From assembly GCA_020631735.1 (NCBI GenBank), contig CM036179.1, positions 19,707,063 through 19,771,062 of the forward strand: 64,000 nt of DNA, given 5' to 3'. This document shows positions 53,830 through 64,000 of this stretch, piece after piece. The DNA is from Saccharum officinarum (lineage: Eukaryota > Streptophyta > Magnoliopsida > Poales > Poaceae). A program made the translations under genes and the position numbers. The notes beneath the pieces were generated by a model. That model made no database searches and was not told the origin of the DNA. It saw nothing but the letters and a program-made list of their open reading frames with translations. The stretch's first letter is position 1, and each line of letters opens with the position of its first letter.

Positions 53830-56694
53830 TATAACACCCAAAATTTGCAAGAGTTTAAAATAGTTTAAATTGATTTATTATGCAATTGTTTGTGCATTAA
53901 AACATAGGGGGATAATATTTTTATTGAAATTAAAATTTAATATAAGGCTAGATACATGTTTATGCATTCATGTTGGTGCATTTGTTTTACAGTGTTGAGT
54001 GGTTTTGACTGGAATTTAAACTAATCTAAATTTCATCATTTGGAAAATGGCTTTGGAAAATTCAGAAATAAAAGAAAAGGAAAAAAACTCTCTCCTTTCT
54101 CTCTTTCGGCCTGATAGCCCAGCTGCTGGCCCAAGGCGCAGGAGCACCAGCTCCCTTCCCTTCTCATCCGCATGCCGCGCGAACGGGCCAGCCCAGCTTG
54201 AGCCGCGAGCCCAGCAGGCCGCTCCTCTTTTCTTTCTGTCTCGATGACAGCTTGGGGCCCGCGCATCAACTGCTCCACCCTCCTCCTGCTCGAGTCCGGC
54301 ACGGGCTCGACGCTGCCAAATCCCGAACTCCACGAGATCTTTTCCCGTGTTAAGCACGCCGAGGCATCCTATAATAAGCCCGTGACCGTCTCCTCCTCTC
54401 TTTTTGATCTACGCCATCAGGTGTAGCCCTAGCTCTGCTCGCCTCCACTGCTTGGATCTCACCAAGCACAGAGCTCGCCCGCCGCTGCCATTGACGCCAG
54501 CCGCTTTCTCGGAGTCATCGAATTCCTTCCGCCGCTCTTCGGCTTGAACTAAAGAAGCCGTATGTGCCGTTCTTGTCCTCCTTTTTCTCCTCAGTCATGT
54601 GCTAACCATCACTGACGTCTGCAGGAGTTTCCATCCGCCACTCCAAGCCACCCGTCATCCTTGGTCCAAATCCGCCCGCGTTTTCTACTCCGGTGAGATC
54701 ACCGTGCCTTTCTCTTCCTTCCTGTGCTAGTCCTGTGTCAAGTGGTGACCGGAATCATCATTTCGACAAACGCCAGTGAGGTCGGGCCGTTTTTAGCCAT
54801 GGCGCCGCCGTCAGCTTCTTGTTCCGGCTGGCACCCCTCTCTCTTCCTCCCATCTTCTAATCTGGACCGTCTAGATTTGATCCACCGGTCCAGGTCTCAA
54901 AATACCCCTTTGGTTAATATTCTTGCTAAAGAGCCCCTCAGTTCTTTCGAAATCACAGCCGCAGTCCTCAGTTCAGTTTAAAATCCTGAATTTGATTTAT
55001 TTTAATTCGTAGTTAAGTTTCATCTATTTATAGAAATGCCATTGGATTCAAAAGCTTATAAAATACTCGTTTTAACTCTGATTTGATCCGTTCAAGTTGT
55101 GTTACATTCGTAATCTTGTAATCTACATGTTAGTACCACTGTTTAGTATATTTTCAACTTTTAAAATTCGAGCTTGTATTAAATGAATTATTTTAATATA
55201 AGAAATCTGGTTTAATTCATATCTTGTCCGTTATAGTTCCGATTTGCGTGCAATTCGCGTCTGTGTAATCGTAGTGAGACGTAGAATCTTTCTACAAACA
55301 TTTCATTTTGTTTTCTACTGTTGATGTACTGTTCTAATTATGTCTCTTATTTGCTTCATGTATGGTTGCTCGGATGCTTGTATCTTGATGTGTTGATCGA
55401 GTATAGACGGTGAGCAGTTCGTGGACGATCAAGAGTACTACTACGAGCAGGATCAACAGGAGACTTTTGATCTGGGCAAGTATAGCTTGGGACCTTCTTG
55501 ATTACCTATTCCTAATACACACTAAATTTTATATGCATGTGTCCTTTGTCACCTTTTTAAGGATTTACTAGCAATTGATTACCGAATACCTTGTCACCTT
55601 GGAATATAAGCATTTAGGTAGCATCTTTGCTAGTGCTGAATCTTTAACCATGATCTTGTAACTTGAATAATGGAATATGCAATAAACATTAAAAGACGAT
55701 TTTTAGCAACATGAATTAAAGGGTGAGAAGAGCTCTAGTTTTGCTGAATGTTCTTCACCCTCCGTAAGGACTTATCTGTAAGTGATCATCTAGGACTTAC
55801 AATACAGCTATGAGGGTTACATGGCTCTGTCTCTAGTTATTTAAAAGACCTTTTTCTAGCTTGTTAGTGGTAACCTTCATTGGCGTAAGAACAACTTGAC
55901 ACGATGGGTGTAGTGCGGCCTCTGTCCTTATGTGTATAGGCTGCGTGTCGTTGTGCCATTTGGAAGGGGGCTCTATATATGCTTGCCGAGTGAATCTAAT
56001 GGCCCTAACCTGTTAGACAAACTTTTAAATGACTTTATATGATTTCCGGTGCTCTGGGACTAGCTACCCTATGCATTTGGAAATTATGACTCACAGTGAA
56101 AGTGTACACCTCTGCGCAGAGTTTAATAAACTGGTATACTAGTCATGCCCACGGATACGGACAGCCTTGGAATCCTTATGGAATAGATGATCATTGTTTA
56201 ACTATGTGCTTATTATGTTGTTTATATGCTATTCATTATATCTTGTTCACTTGATCATGTGGTTATGGGAATTGTTGTTACCTTGTTGCTATTAATTGCT
56301 AAATATGATATCCACATAAATGCAACCAGCATTTTAACCTGTGTCTGCTATTTGAGCTACATGAACCCCTTGCTATATTTGTTGAGTACGACATGTGCTC
56401 ACCCTTGCTATTTTCACACACATCAGGATGGGCAAATGAACAGGATTGGCATGAGTATTATCGTGATGAATATTAGGCTTGATGTCAACTAGTCAATGTT
56501 CCTGTGATTAGAGTCGCCACAAGAGAGTTATTTTTTTTATTTCCACTATATTGTGTAAAGACTATGCGATAATATTCGTTATGTAATAAACGAATGTGAT
56601 GATACTCTTCTTAATTTGTTGACTTGTGTGTCATTAATCTCTGGGCGCACGTAAGGATATGCATTCAATTTTATCCTTCAAAATGGGTATGACA
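53830..56694 (+). repeat. 3' LTR of Gypsy 2 (about 2865 bp)
   Basis: It starts TATAACACCC, with the canonical TG changed to TA, and ends GGGTATGACA. A weak TATA-like CTATAATAAG lies at about 54369. The paired TA(A/G)(C/T)T..GAT units are at 55073 and 55234 (161 bp apart). Confidence 0.9.
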
Positions 56695-57379
56695 GTGGGG
56701 CGGACCCCGGATCGAGTGGGCGGACCCATAGAATCTAGGGGCCATGGCCTTCACCCTTGACGACGCCGCGGAGGGGTTTGAGTGGCACAACCTGCACTCA
56801 TCGTTGGGAAGCGTGGCGCAGCTGCTTACCAACGCGCTAAGCACATTTAATGGCACTATCCTGATCAGCCAGGTATGAAACGTTTGTATCTTTGGTTTCT
56901 ATTTTCCACTTCGGTACCTCTAACTCACACCTTTCTTGTAGTCCCTCATGGAGCGCAACCAGGCAAAGTCTCAGTTCCTTCTTCAACACAAGGAGGCCTG
57001 GGACTGCCTGAACGCGAAAGTGGTCAACCTTCAGACCCGCGAGGTGGAGGCCCATCGGCACGTTGATGAAGCCAAGCGGATGGCCTTGGAGCAGCTGGAG
57101 CGATCGTGCAAGGACGAGGAGGAGGCCATGGCCTTCAAGACGGAGCGGGATGAGCTCCTATAGAGAGATGTGGTGTCCCACCGATGAATCCTCGAGCTCC
57201 TAGACGAGGTCAATAAGGAAAGGGACTGGAAGCTAGCGGCCAAGCAGAGGCTTGCGACCTCGGAGGCAAAGGCATGCCAAGATGGCGCGACAGCCGAGCG
57301 GCTGCACCAGGAGCGAGACGAATCACGGCTCATCGCCGAGGAACGTCGCCGCTCTGGGAGTTTGCCGTCACCGCCGTAG
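56695..57379 (+). pseudogene. Spliced coiled-coil coding remnant, family not recognised
   Basis: ATG 56744 opens a 43-codon exon (56744-56872), followed by a 69-nt GT-AG intron (56873-56941) and an exon that continues in frame with a long charged, heptad-like coiled coil (about 56942-57360). TAG at 57161-57163 and TGA at 57184-57186 interrupt it, and the frame ends at 57377-57379. Charged coiled coils of this kind are common in gag-like or captured coding regions of grass elements. It may be part of the target DNA of Gypsy 2 or the element that follows. No enzyme motif is seen. Confidence 0.55.
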
Positions 57380-59102
57380 TGCTACGCACATGGTTGTGCC
57401 TCGCCTACCACTCAGGCGTCGCGTTTTTTGTTTCAATAGCTCCGTCATGTCGCACTGGTCGCATAGGGGTCCTTCCCTAGCACAGCCATGGCCGAAGGAC
57501 GCCGGCACACCACCGGACCCGCTCCGCCGCCCGCCATGGTCGATGGCGTACTCTGCTCCGTGCGTCGTAGGGTGCGTGTTGTACCTCGCCGCGTTCGTCT
57601 TGTCACAGAGAGTGCGATGGCGACCTCGCCCTTGCCGGAGACCTCGCCGCCGGCGAGGAATCGGCCGGCGGGAGTTCCCCCTATTTCTGACTTTGTGGGC
57701 CGGCAGCTGGGCTGAGCCAAGCACAGGGCAAAGGCCCAGTTAGGGTTTAGGCATGTTAGCATTTGCTTTTAAATTATGTTTTTCCTGAAATGCAAATTGT
57801 GCTGAGTTTGTAAAATGTGTAACTAGAATTTGGTAGCTCCAAAAATATTGATTCCAATTTTGTGGTGATCTGCATGTGATGTCCTTTATGGGAAAATATA
57901 AAAAGTGATATTTGATACTTGCAAATATGATTTCTTATTTATGCCTAAGCATGCATTGTCAATTTGTTAATTAGGATATCTAAATATCTACATGTCCAAT
58001 GTGTGTGCAATTTTTATGGTAGTCTGTGTGAAGCATGAGGTAGCTACTATAATTTTTGTAGATTTTTTTGTACAGTTTTACTATATGTTGCTTTAATCAC
58101 CTAATTAACTAAATAAATTAGAAAAGGATATTAAATAATTTATTTAGAAGTTGACACTACACTTTCTGGTGTTCTTTGGATATGTGTAATAAGTTAGTAA
58201 ACTTGGTGTAGCTCAATTATGATTTTGCATCATCACTAAATATTTACTTTAGAGAATCTGCCATTTCGGGACAGATTTTGGAAGATTGTTAATTACCCTA
58301 TGAAAATGATGATTTAATGTCTTGTGGTCTATATAAAAGTTGTTGTAAATTTCATGATCTAGCTTTTGTTAAATTTTTGTGACAATTGGTCACATAGTTT
58401 GGTAGTTATAGCTGTTCAAAGTTGGTTCTCAGTTTTAGGTATTCTCTGTTTGCGTAGGACAGATTATGTGTTTGCTTTAATTTGATTTGGTTAACTTAAG
58501 AATCATGCCTTGATGTTTATAAATGATTTGTAGAGAATTTCATAAGCTTTCCAGAATGTCCTCTTGCTAGTCATTTGGATTTGTAGAACTCCAGTTATGA
58601 AGTTTCTTAGCTGCTACTGTTAACATGTTAGAAATGCTAAATTTCTGGAATCTTGTTATGGGTGTGTGTTTAGTCTTAACTTTGTGGCACTTAGTGGTTG
58701 CTTAGGGATATTTAAACATGTTAATACCAGAGAGGATATTTACACCTAAACTTAAAGTGATTTGAATAGAACACCACATGACTTGGTTTTGTGCCTATGA
58801 TGTTGCAATGTCATTGCAATCATCTTCGCATCATTCATACATGTTCATAAATCATCATGTCATCCTTGGTGCATACATGAAATTCATTGGGTGCATACGC
58901 ATGCAATAGGTGTGTCGAGAATCGTGTCATGAGCGAAGTCCCGCAAGGCATGCACCCCGAAGTTGGAGTCCGTTCGGGAGCCGGAGGTCCAGTCCGACGA
59001 AGCCGGAGAAGACGTGGGAACCGTTCTTGAAGCCGAACCTTGAACTATCTTCTTTTGGTTAAGGCAAGCCCCGGAGCATTATAAGCCTCCTACTTTCAAA
59101 GC

Positions 59103-59180
<78 letters not shown>

Positions 59181-60279
59181 ATTGTTGCATTACGTTATAG
59201 GAGTTGGTTGGAAACCCTTGCTGCATTGATAACACTCCTTGTCTAGCAATTTGAACCTTGAATCCTATGTAGACATGATCGTATCTATGTTTAGCCCTGC
59301 TTAATTAGACTGGTAGAAGTCGGGTGATTTCCTGTCACCTGCGAGATATGGGCTTTACCTGGTCACGGTTGGCTATATTTGCTATCGTGGAAAAGAACCA
59401 TATGTTAATATGAATAAAAGATCGGGCGGGGTCTTACGGTTGTAGTGATGCCGCCTATGTCGATTAAGGACCGAGACATGGAGCCTTCTATGTCATTTTA
59501 AATGCATGCCTGACATTTGGTTGGCCGGCCTAAGGTTGCTGACCGCGAAGCCGAGTAGCTCAACTCAGGCTGCGAAGTCGAAAAGTGGAAGTCGCCTCGG
59601 AAGGGAGCCAGGGGGTCCAAGGGCAGGTGAGTTAAAATTTCTTCCCTCCAAATAGTTTTCCCGTAAGTGGTTGCATTTCTTTCGCAAAGAATTGTGGTAG
59701 TCAACCAACCTAGTGGAGTGGCTAGTAGTGTCAGCCTTAAAACTCAATTCATACATGGCCGTGGAAGAAAGCAAGACACAATTTCATGATGTATCTCCTC
59801 GAGTTGGGATGCATTTTGATCTACAACTCGCCTCCCCATTGATTCTAACCTTGTATCCATCCTTGTTTGCTACCCCATCTCTGAATGATGTTGTTTCTAC
59901 ATGCCTGATTCATGACACGTGAGGATTCTTCATGGGTGTGTGTTCGGTAATGGTGTTACGATTAGTACCCCATGGTGCTGCAACGAAACCATGAGCCTCC
60001 TGTGGCGCGCGACACAAGGTTGTGTTGCTCGACACGCGTAGGTATCAAGGATCACTAGTCATGATCCATTATGGAGCTACACCAATGCGTTATCTTCTCA
60101 TGAACCTTTCCTTGGATATCCTTCCCTATCTTGTCAGAAGATCAGTACCTCAAACTAAGAGATTTCCCTATTTTGAGATTGGAATTTGGATAGTGGGTTA
60201 CAACCTCTTCATCATGCTTATATAATTCGTCAGCAACCTTCCAACGTCATCAATGCTTACTGGTTTCACCTACTTGCAG
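57380..60279 (+). repeat. LTR and leader-like region of Gypsy family 3 (+ strand)
   Basis: A GC-rich front (57380-57720) leads to AT-rich LTR-type DNA. From about 58060 to 59640 it resembles the reverse complement of 62000-63450: GGCAAGCCCCGG, TTAGCCCTGCTTA, GTAGAAGTCGGGTGATTTCC and GCTATCGTGG words come in the same order. The AAGCTTTC..GTTAT module is at 58544-58598. It runs into gag with TTGCAG directly before ATG 60280. LTR limits and the primer site were not found. Confidence 0.6.
59105..59180. repeat. (AT)n(GT)n compound microsatellite
   Basis: About 28 AT dinucleotides followed by about 9 GT dinucleotides inside the LTR-like region. Confidence 0.95.
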
Positions 60280-61042
60280 ATGTCTCGTTAGCTTCGCGCT
60301 ATCAGTCGGAGTCATGGCGATACGGAACCGCCATCGTCTCGTCCTCCACAATCTACTTCTGCTGAGTTGATGCAAATGCTTGCCGAAAGTCAGTGTGCCT
60401 TGGATGAGAGTGTCAGAAACCATGTCCATCAGGAACCTGAGCTTGTCAAGTACAACAACTATAAGGATTTCTTGGATACCGAGCCTCCTATTTTTCGAGA
60501 AGCAGAACAACCACTTCAAGCAGATGAATGGTTGAACATTATCGAACAGAAGTTCCGTGTGCTCAAGGTGGCAGATGATATGAAAACAGAGTATGCTTCA
60601 CAACAGTTATAAGGGTCTATAGGCATTTAGTGGTGTCATCATTGGAATACTCTGCTTGAGAATATGGAAGTAGTTTGGGATCAGTTCAAGGAGGCATTTC
60701 GGGGACATTACATTCCTTCTGGTCTCATGGCAATCAAGCATACCGAGTTTATGAAGCTCACCCAGGGAGACAAAAGCATAACAGAATATTTACATGCTTT
60801 CATCAACTTGTCAAGATATGCTCCGGAATTTGTTAATGCGGAGGTTAAGAAGATCACTAGTTTTAAAAGGGGGCTATGTCCCAAATTGATGAAGGCCATG
60901 TGCAATAGCAAGTGTGCAACTTTCAATGAGTTTATCAGTGATACTATCCTTCAAGAGAATTGTAATGTTGTATATGCTGCTTCTAAGAGCCACGAGAAAT
61001 CTTATGAATCTAATGCACCTATTGTAACAGAACCGACCAAAT
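60280..61042 (+). pseudogene. gag: Gag fragment of Gypsy family 3
   Basis: ATG 60280 follows TTGCAG. The capsid-domain motifs are FREAEQPLQADEWLNIIEQKF (about 60495-60557), VWDQFKEAFRGHYIPSG and FINLSRYAPEFV (about 60670-60840). TAG at 60286 and stops at about 60610-60630 break the frame. It ends at the junction with the minus-strand LTR (61043) before any zinc knuckle. It is a different Gypsy lineage from Gypsy 1 and 2. Confidence 0.8.
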
Positions 61043-64000
61043 TATAAGAGCACAAGTACAAAAACAAGCACCGAAGCGCTCAAATTTTCGAACTTGAGCC
61101 CATATAATCCCGGTAGTCAATCGAAACCACGAAGGATTTCAAACCAACTTGCTTACAACCAAGATCGCATCATTCAACATACAACATCATACGTTACATT
61201 TCGCACGTAGTTCCGAAATAAGTTTACATACACGGAGTCGCAAATATTACAAACCAAGTTTATAAAGTAGCGGAAGCAAACACACACCAGTTGTTTAACT
61301 ACTGCCAGTCTTGTTGATCAACAACCCATAAAAGCATCAAGAAAGTACATAAAGGATGATCACGCCCTAGTGATCTAGTCTTCGTCACCCGCAGGGTGGA
61401 GACAATTTTTGCAGAAGCCTTGGTAGAGCATATCATCTGCAACAGGAGAGAATAAACCCTGAGTACTGGAATGTACTCAGCTAGACTTACCCGTCGAAAA
61501 CCAGAAATAAGATGACACCAAGGATTATGCAAGGCTTTCACAAGAGGCTAGCTGACATCACATTTTTGCATAAAGGCATAAGTAATTGAGACTCTTATAA
61601 CCTGTACTAGCAGTTATTTTTAGCATTTACCTGTCATCTATCTTAGCACCTGTACTAAACATGCACTTGATTATAATCAAACAATTATCATCATTATATC
61701 CAGAGCAGGTATGAATTGTGGCAACATTGTATCATTCCCTTAACCACCGGTTCATTTAATGAGATCTACGTTGCCGCTGCTCAAGTCAAGTGCTCACTAA
61801 CCGGGAGCGATGGCGATTCGAATCGAATTCCTATCCAGCTGGAGGGGTATTTCTAACACTCACCGAGTCACGCCTGGTGAGGGCTGCTCAGGTCATCTTT
61901 TGTACAGTTCAGGAATCGTGGGCCCGAATAATGTCGCGTCCCCAAGGGTGACACTCTGCCAGGTGCTAGGGACTCTAACCCCCCCTTGGTCTCACGCCAA
62001 TGTCCCCAAGCACATTCTTTCTCTCCTCCAAGATGCAACCTACCATTCGATTCCCGGCCTGAACCATACTACTCGACTTCGCGGTCGAAACGGCTTATCC
62101 GGCCAACTAAGTGTTAGACTGCGTTCAACATGACTCAAGGACGTACAGCGAATCGGTCCTTAAACGACTCAGACGGGCATAGCTCCACACCCAAGACGTG
62201 TAGTGTCTTGCGGCTGTACTATCGAACTCTCGCCCGGTCTCAATTTTATTTTTAAAGCATGGTTCCATCCACGATAGCCATAAAGCCACTCGTGACTCCT
62301 TCCTACATCTCGCGGATGACCGGAAATCACCCGACTTCTACCGTACTAAGCAGGGCTAAGCATTGACACGTGCCTAAACCTAATATAGGAGTAAGTACGA
62401 TATCTGGACAAGGACAGGTATAATGCAACAAGTGTTTTCATATAACTCCTACAACTTAATGCAGTAAACAATTAAAAGTACTCAAGATTAATTTATAAAT
62501 CAGTAGGTTCAGCATGCACCGGGGCTTGCCTTTCAGAAAGGTTGAAGGTCGGTGGTCAGGACACTCAGGCAAATCTTCAGCGGCGTCTCCTCCGCCGACT
62601 GGTTCCGCTGGCTCCTCTGGCTGGTCCTGAACTTCCTCCGGAATCACTGGCTTGAACTCGAGGAGTGTTATCCCCTCCGGAACACCTATTGCATGAGTGC
62701 GCAATAAATATCATGGGTGCATAATGGTGCAACATGCTCGGAATGAAATGCATTTCAGCAATAAAAGTACTCTACTCCAGTCACTTTATCAGTACGTGCA
62801 AATCGCTTCTCCGGTGGAGAAGTACTTACCTATGCTACTCAACCTAAGATACAGCTGTTCCTCTTCGGTTAAGGCCCTAACACCTAACAACACAAGAGTA
62901 ATATTACTTAGGTTACCACAGTAAGTTATTCTGGACAGCAGCTCAAAGATTCTGACATAACTGAAGATTCCTAACTCCAAAAGATATGATCTAAGACAAT
63001 CTCGAAAGCTTAAGAAATTCACTACAAAATATTTTCAGACCTCAACACTTAATTTCAAAGTTTACCTAGTCGAAATTCCAAAGTTCCAGAATCTGTCCTC
63101 CCCAAATGGAGAGCAGCCAATTCTGGACCGTCACTTAAAACAGCAATAACTCCTAAACTACTAAGCCAAATGCTCCCAAATTTTGACACAAGCTAGTTTA
63201 TCAAGTTTACTACAATTTTGGTATTCACAAGTTTTCCAGCAAACACTTTTATTAAGGGTCAAACCTAAAGATACTACCAACTGTCTAGAAAACCTAGAAT
63301 TGCAAAGATTAAATATTTATTTATGTGGCAAACATTCTCTAAGACCAAACTAATGTTACTACAAGTTCACAAAGGTCACAAAAACACCAGAAAGTAAGGT
63401 GTGCCCACCTAGAATATTTATTTACACCCCTTTCTTAATTTACTTAATTAATTAAGTGGAATTTCAAACATATAAGTAAACTGCTCCAAAAATTCTACAA
63501 AAATTACAGGAGACTCTCTGACCCAAAAAGAGGCTAATGTTAAAATTTGAACTAAATTTATTCATAGGAACTTCCTACACAAAATTCACAAGCCAAAAAG
63601 GCTGATTTTTGTATAAATAACAAAGCATAGTAAAAAGTGTCAAACAACATATTTCCTAATTTTCGTGGACACTCTAGGGTACCAAGACATTCTCCAAAAA
63701 TTTATATGAACATTTCATAGGTAGAAAAATTACAAAAATTCATTTAAGTATTTCCTAAAATAACAAGATAGCATTATAACTTGAAAAGTACTTAAGCATT
63801 ACTGCCCAAATTTTTACCAGAGCTAGAGCAAGTATAAATTAGTCTATCGACCAAATTTCATAATTTTTGGAACACTGAAACTCAAGATATGATTTAAACA
63901 AGTTTGCATGTGATTTAAAACACATTTCAAAGACCTATTTAAATATCCCGGGAACTAAACATCACATAACCAATTCATATTTTTCTAAGATACTACACAC
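61043..64000 (-). repeat. LTR of a Gypsy element on the minus strand, continues past the window
   Basis: On the minus strand the LTR ends GTGCTCTTATA at 61043, probably a mutated ...TTACA end. It has the ordered words listed for 57380-60279 in the opposite orientation. Anchors lie 189 bp apart (63150 and 62961 on the minus strand), with AAGCTTTC at 63011 exactly 50 bp before the second. It probably inserted into the gag at 60280. No ORF is credible. Its 5' end is not in the window, so it may be a solo LTR or a 3' LTR. Confidence 0.65.

Larger units (their letters stand above)
45160..56694 (+). mobile_element. Gypsy element 2, older relative of Gypsy 1, 5' LTR truncated
   Basis: It has the same order as Gypsy 1: LTR, primer-binding site (47663), ORF0, spacer, gag, pol with chromodomain, polypurine tract, LTR. 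The 5' LTR lacks about 365 bp at its start, where Copia 3 abuts. Many stops and frame changes show an old insertion. The two LTR copies differ at far more sites than those of Gypsy 1. Confidence 0.94.

Noticed and set aside
57252..57743. 163-codon + strand ORF
   Set aside because: It overlaps the coiled-coil remnant in another frame and then GC-rich LTR-like DNA. Arg/Pro-rich with no domain.

Overview
The window looks like a transposon-packed intergenic stretch of a grass nuclear genome, probably Panicoideae/Andropogoneae. The evidence is long nested Copia and Gypsy LTR retrotransposons, Stowaway- and Tourist-type MITEs with CTCCCTCC-like ends, CpG-rich LTR promoters and one intron-containing host gene with a GC-rich first exon. 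The species is an inference. No rRNA, tRNA or CRISPR is visible. One run of 100 N (20342-20441) is an assembly gap.

Layout. 1-8883: Copia element 1 (SIRE/Maximus-like) on the + strand, with its 5' LTR cut by the window edge, an intact gag, a broken pol, a 1-kb polypurine-rich 3' non-coding region, and a 3' LTR that stops about 13 bp past its TATA box. 8884-12440: unclassified DNA holding an inverted repeat, a GC-rich block and a Tourist-like MITE (10532-10973, TSD TTA). 12440-14880: a decayed Gypsy gag-pol piece on the minus strand. 14893-16398: the start of an LTR on the + strand, interrupted by Copia element 2 (5' LTR 16399-18915, decayed gag to the gap). 20442-25130: the only host gene recognised, a complete eight-exon DNAJC9/ATJ6-type J-domain protein on the minus strand (CDS 21540-24894, 284 aa), with MITEs in two introns. 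25147-27187: MITEs and unclassified DNA.

27188-38871: a structurally complete 11.7-kb chromodomain Gypsy element (Tekay-like) with near-identical 2.7-kb LTRs and a perfect AATCG target-site duplication. 38877-41367: unclassified. 41368-45159: the 3' half of Copia element 3, which abuts 45160-56694, an older relative of the complete Gypsy with the first about 365 bp of its 5' LTR missing. 56695-57379: a spliced coiled-coil coding remnant. 57380-61042: LTR-like DNA and gag of another Gypsy family (+). 61043-64000: a related LTR on the minus strand.

How it works together: the host gene is independent. The retroelements are layered insertions whose coding regions are mostly dead through frameshifts and TAG/TAA stops. 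The most unusual signals are non-coding. First, AAGCTTTC is followed exactly 50 nt later by G(A/T)TAT in four Gypsy-type sequences, two internal spacers and two LTR-like regions. Second, both related Gypsy elements carry an extra ORF upstream of gag. Third, every Gypsy ORF start examined follows directly after an AG that resembles a 3' splice site. Fourth, the Copia LTRs carry dense arrays of a GCGTCCGGTC/GCGTCCGGTG motif.
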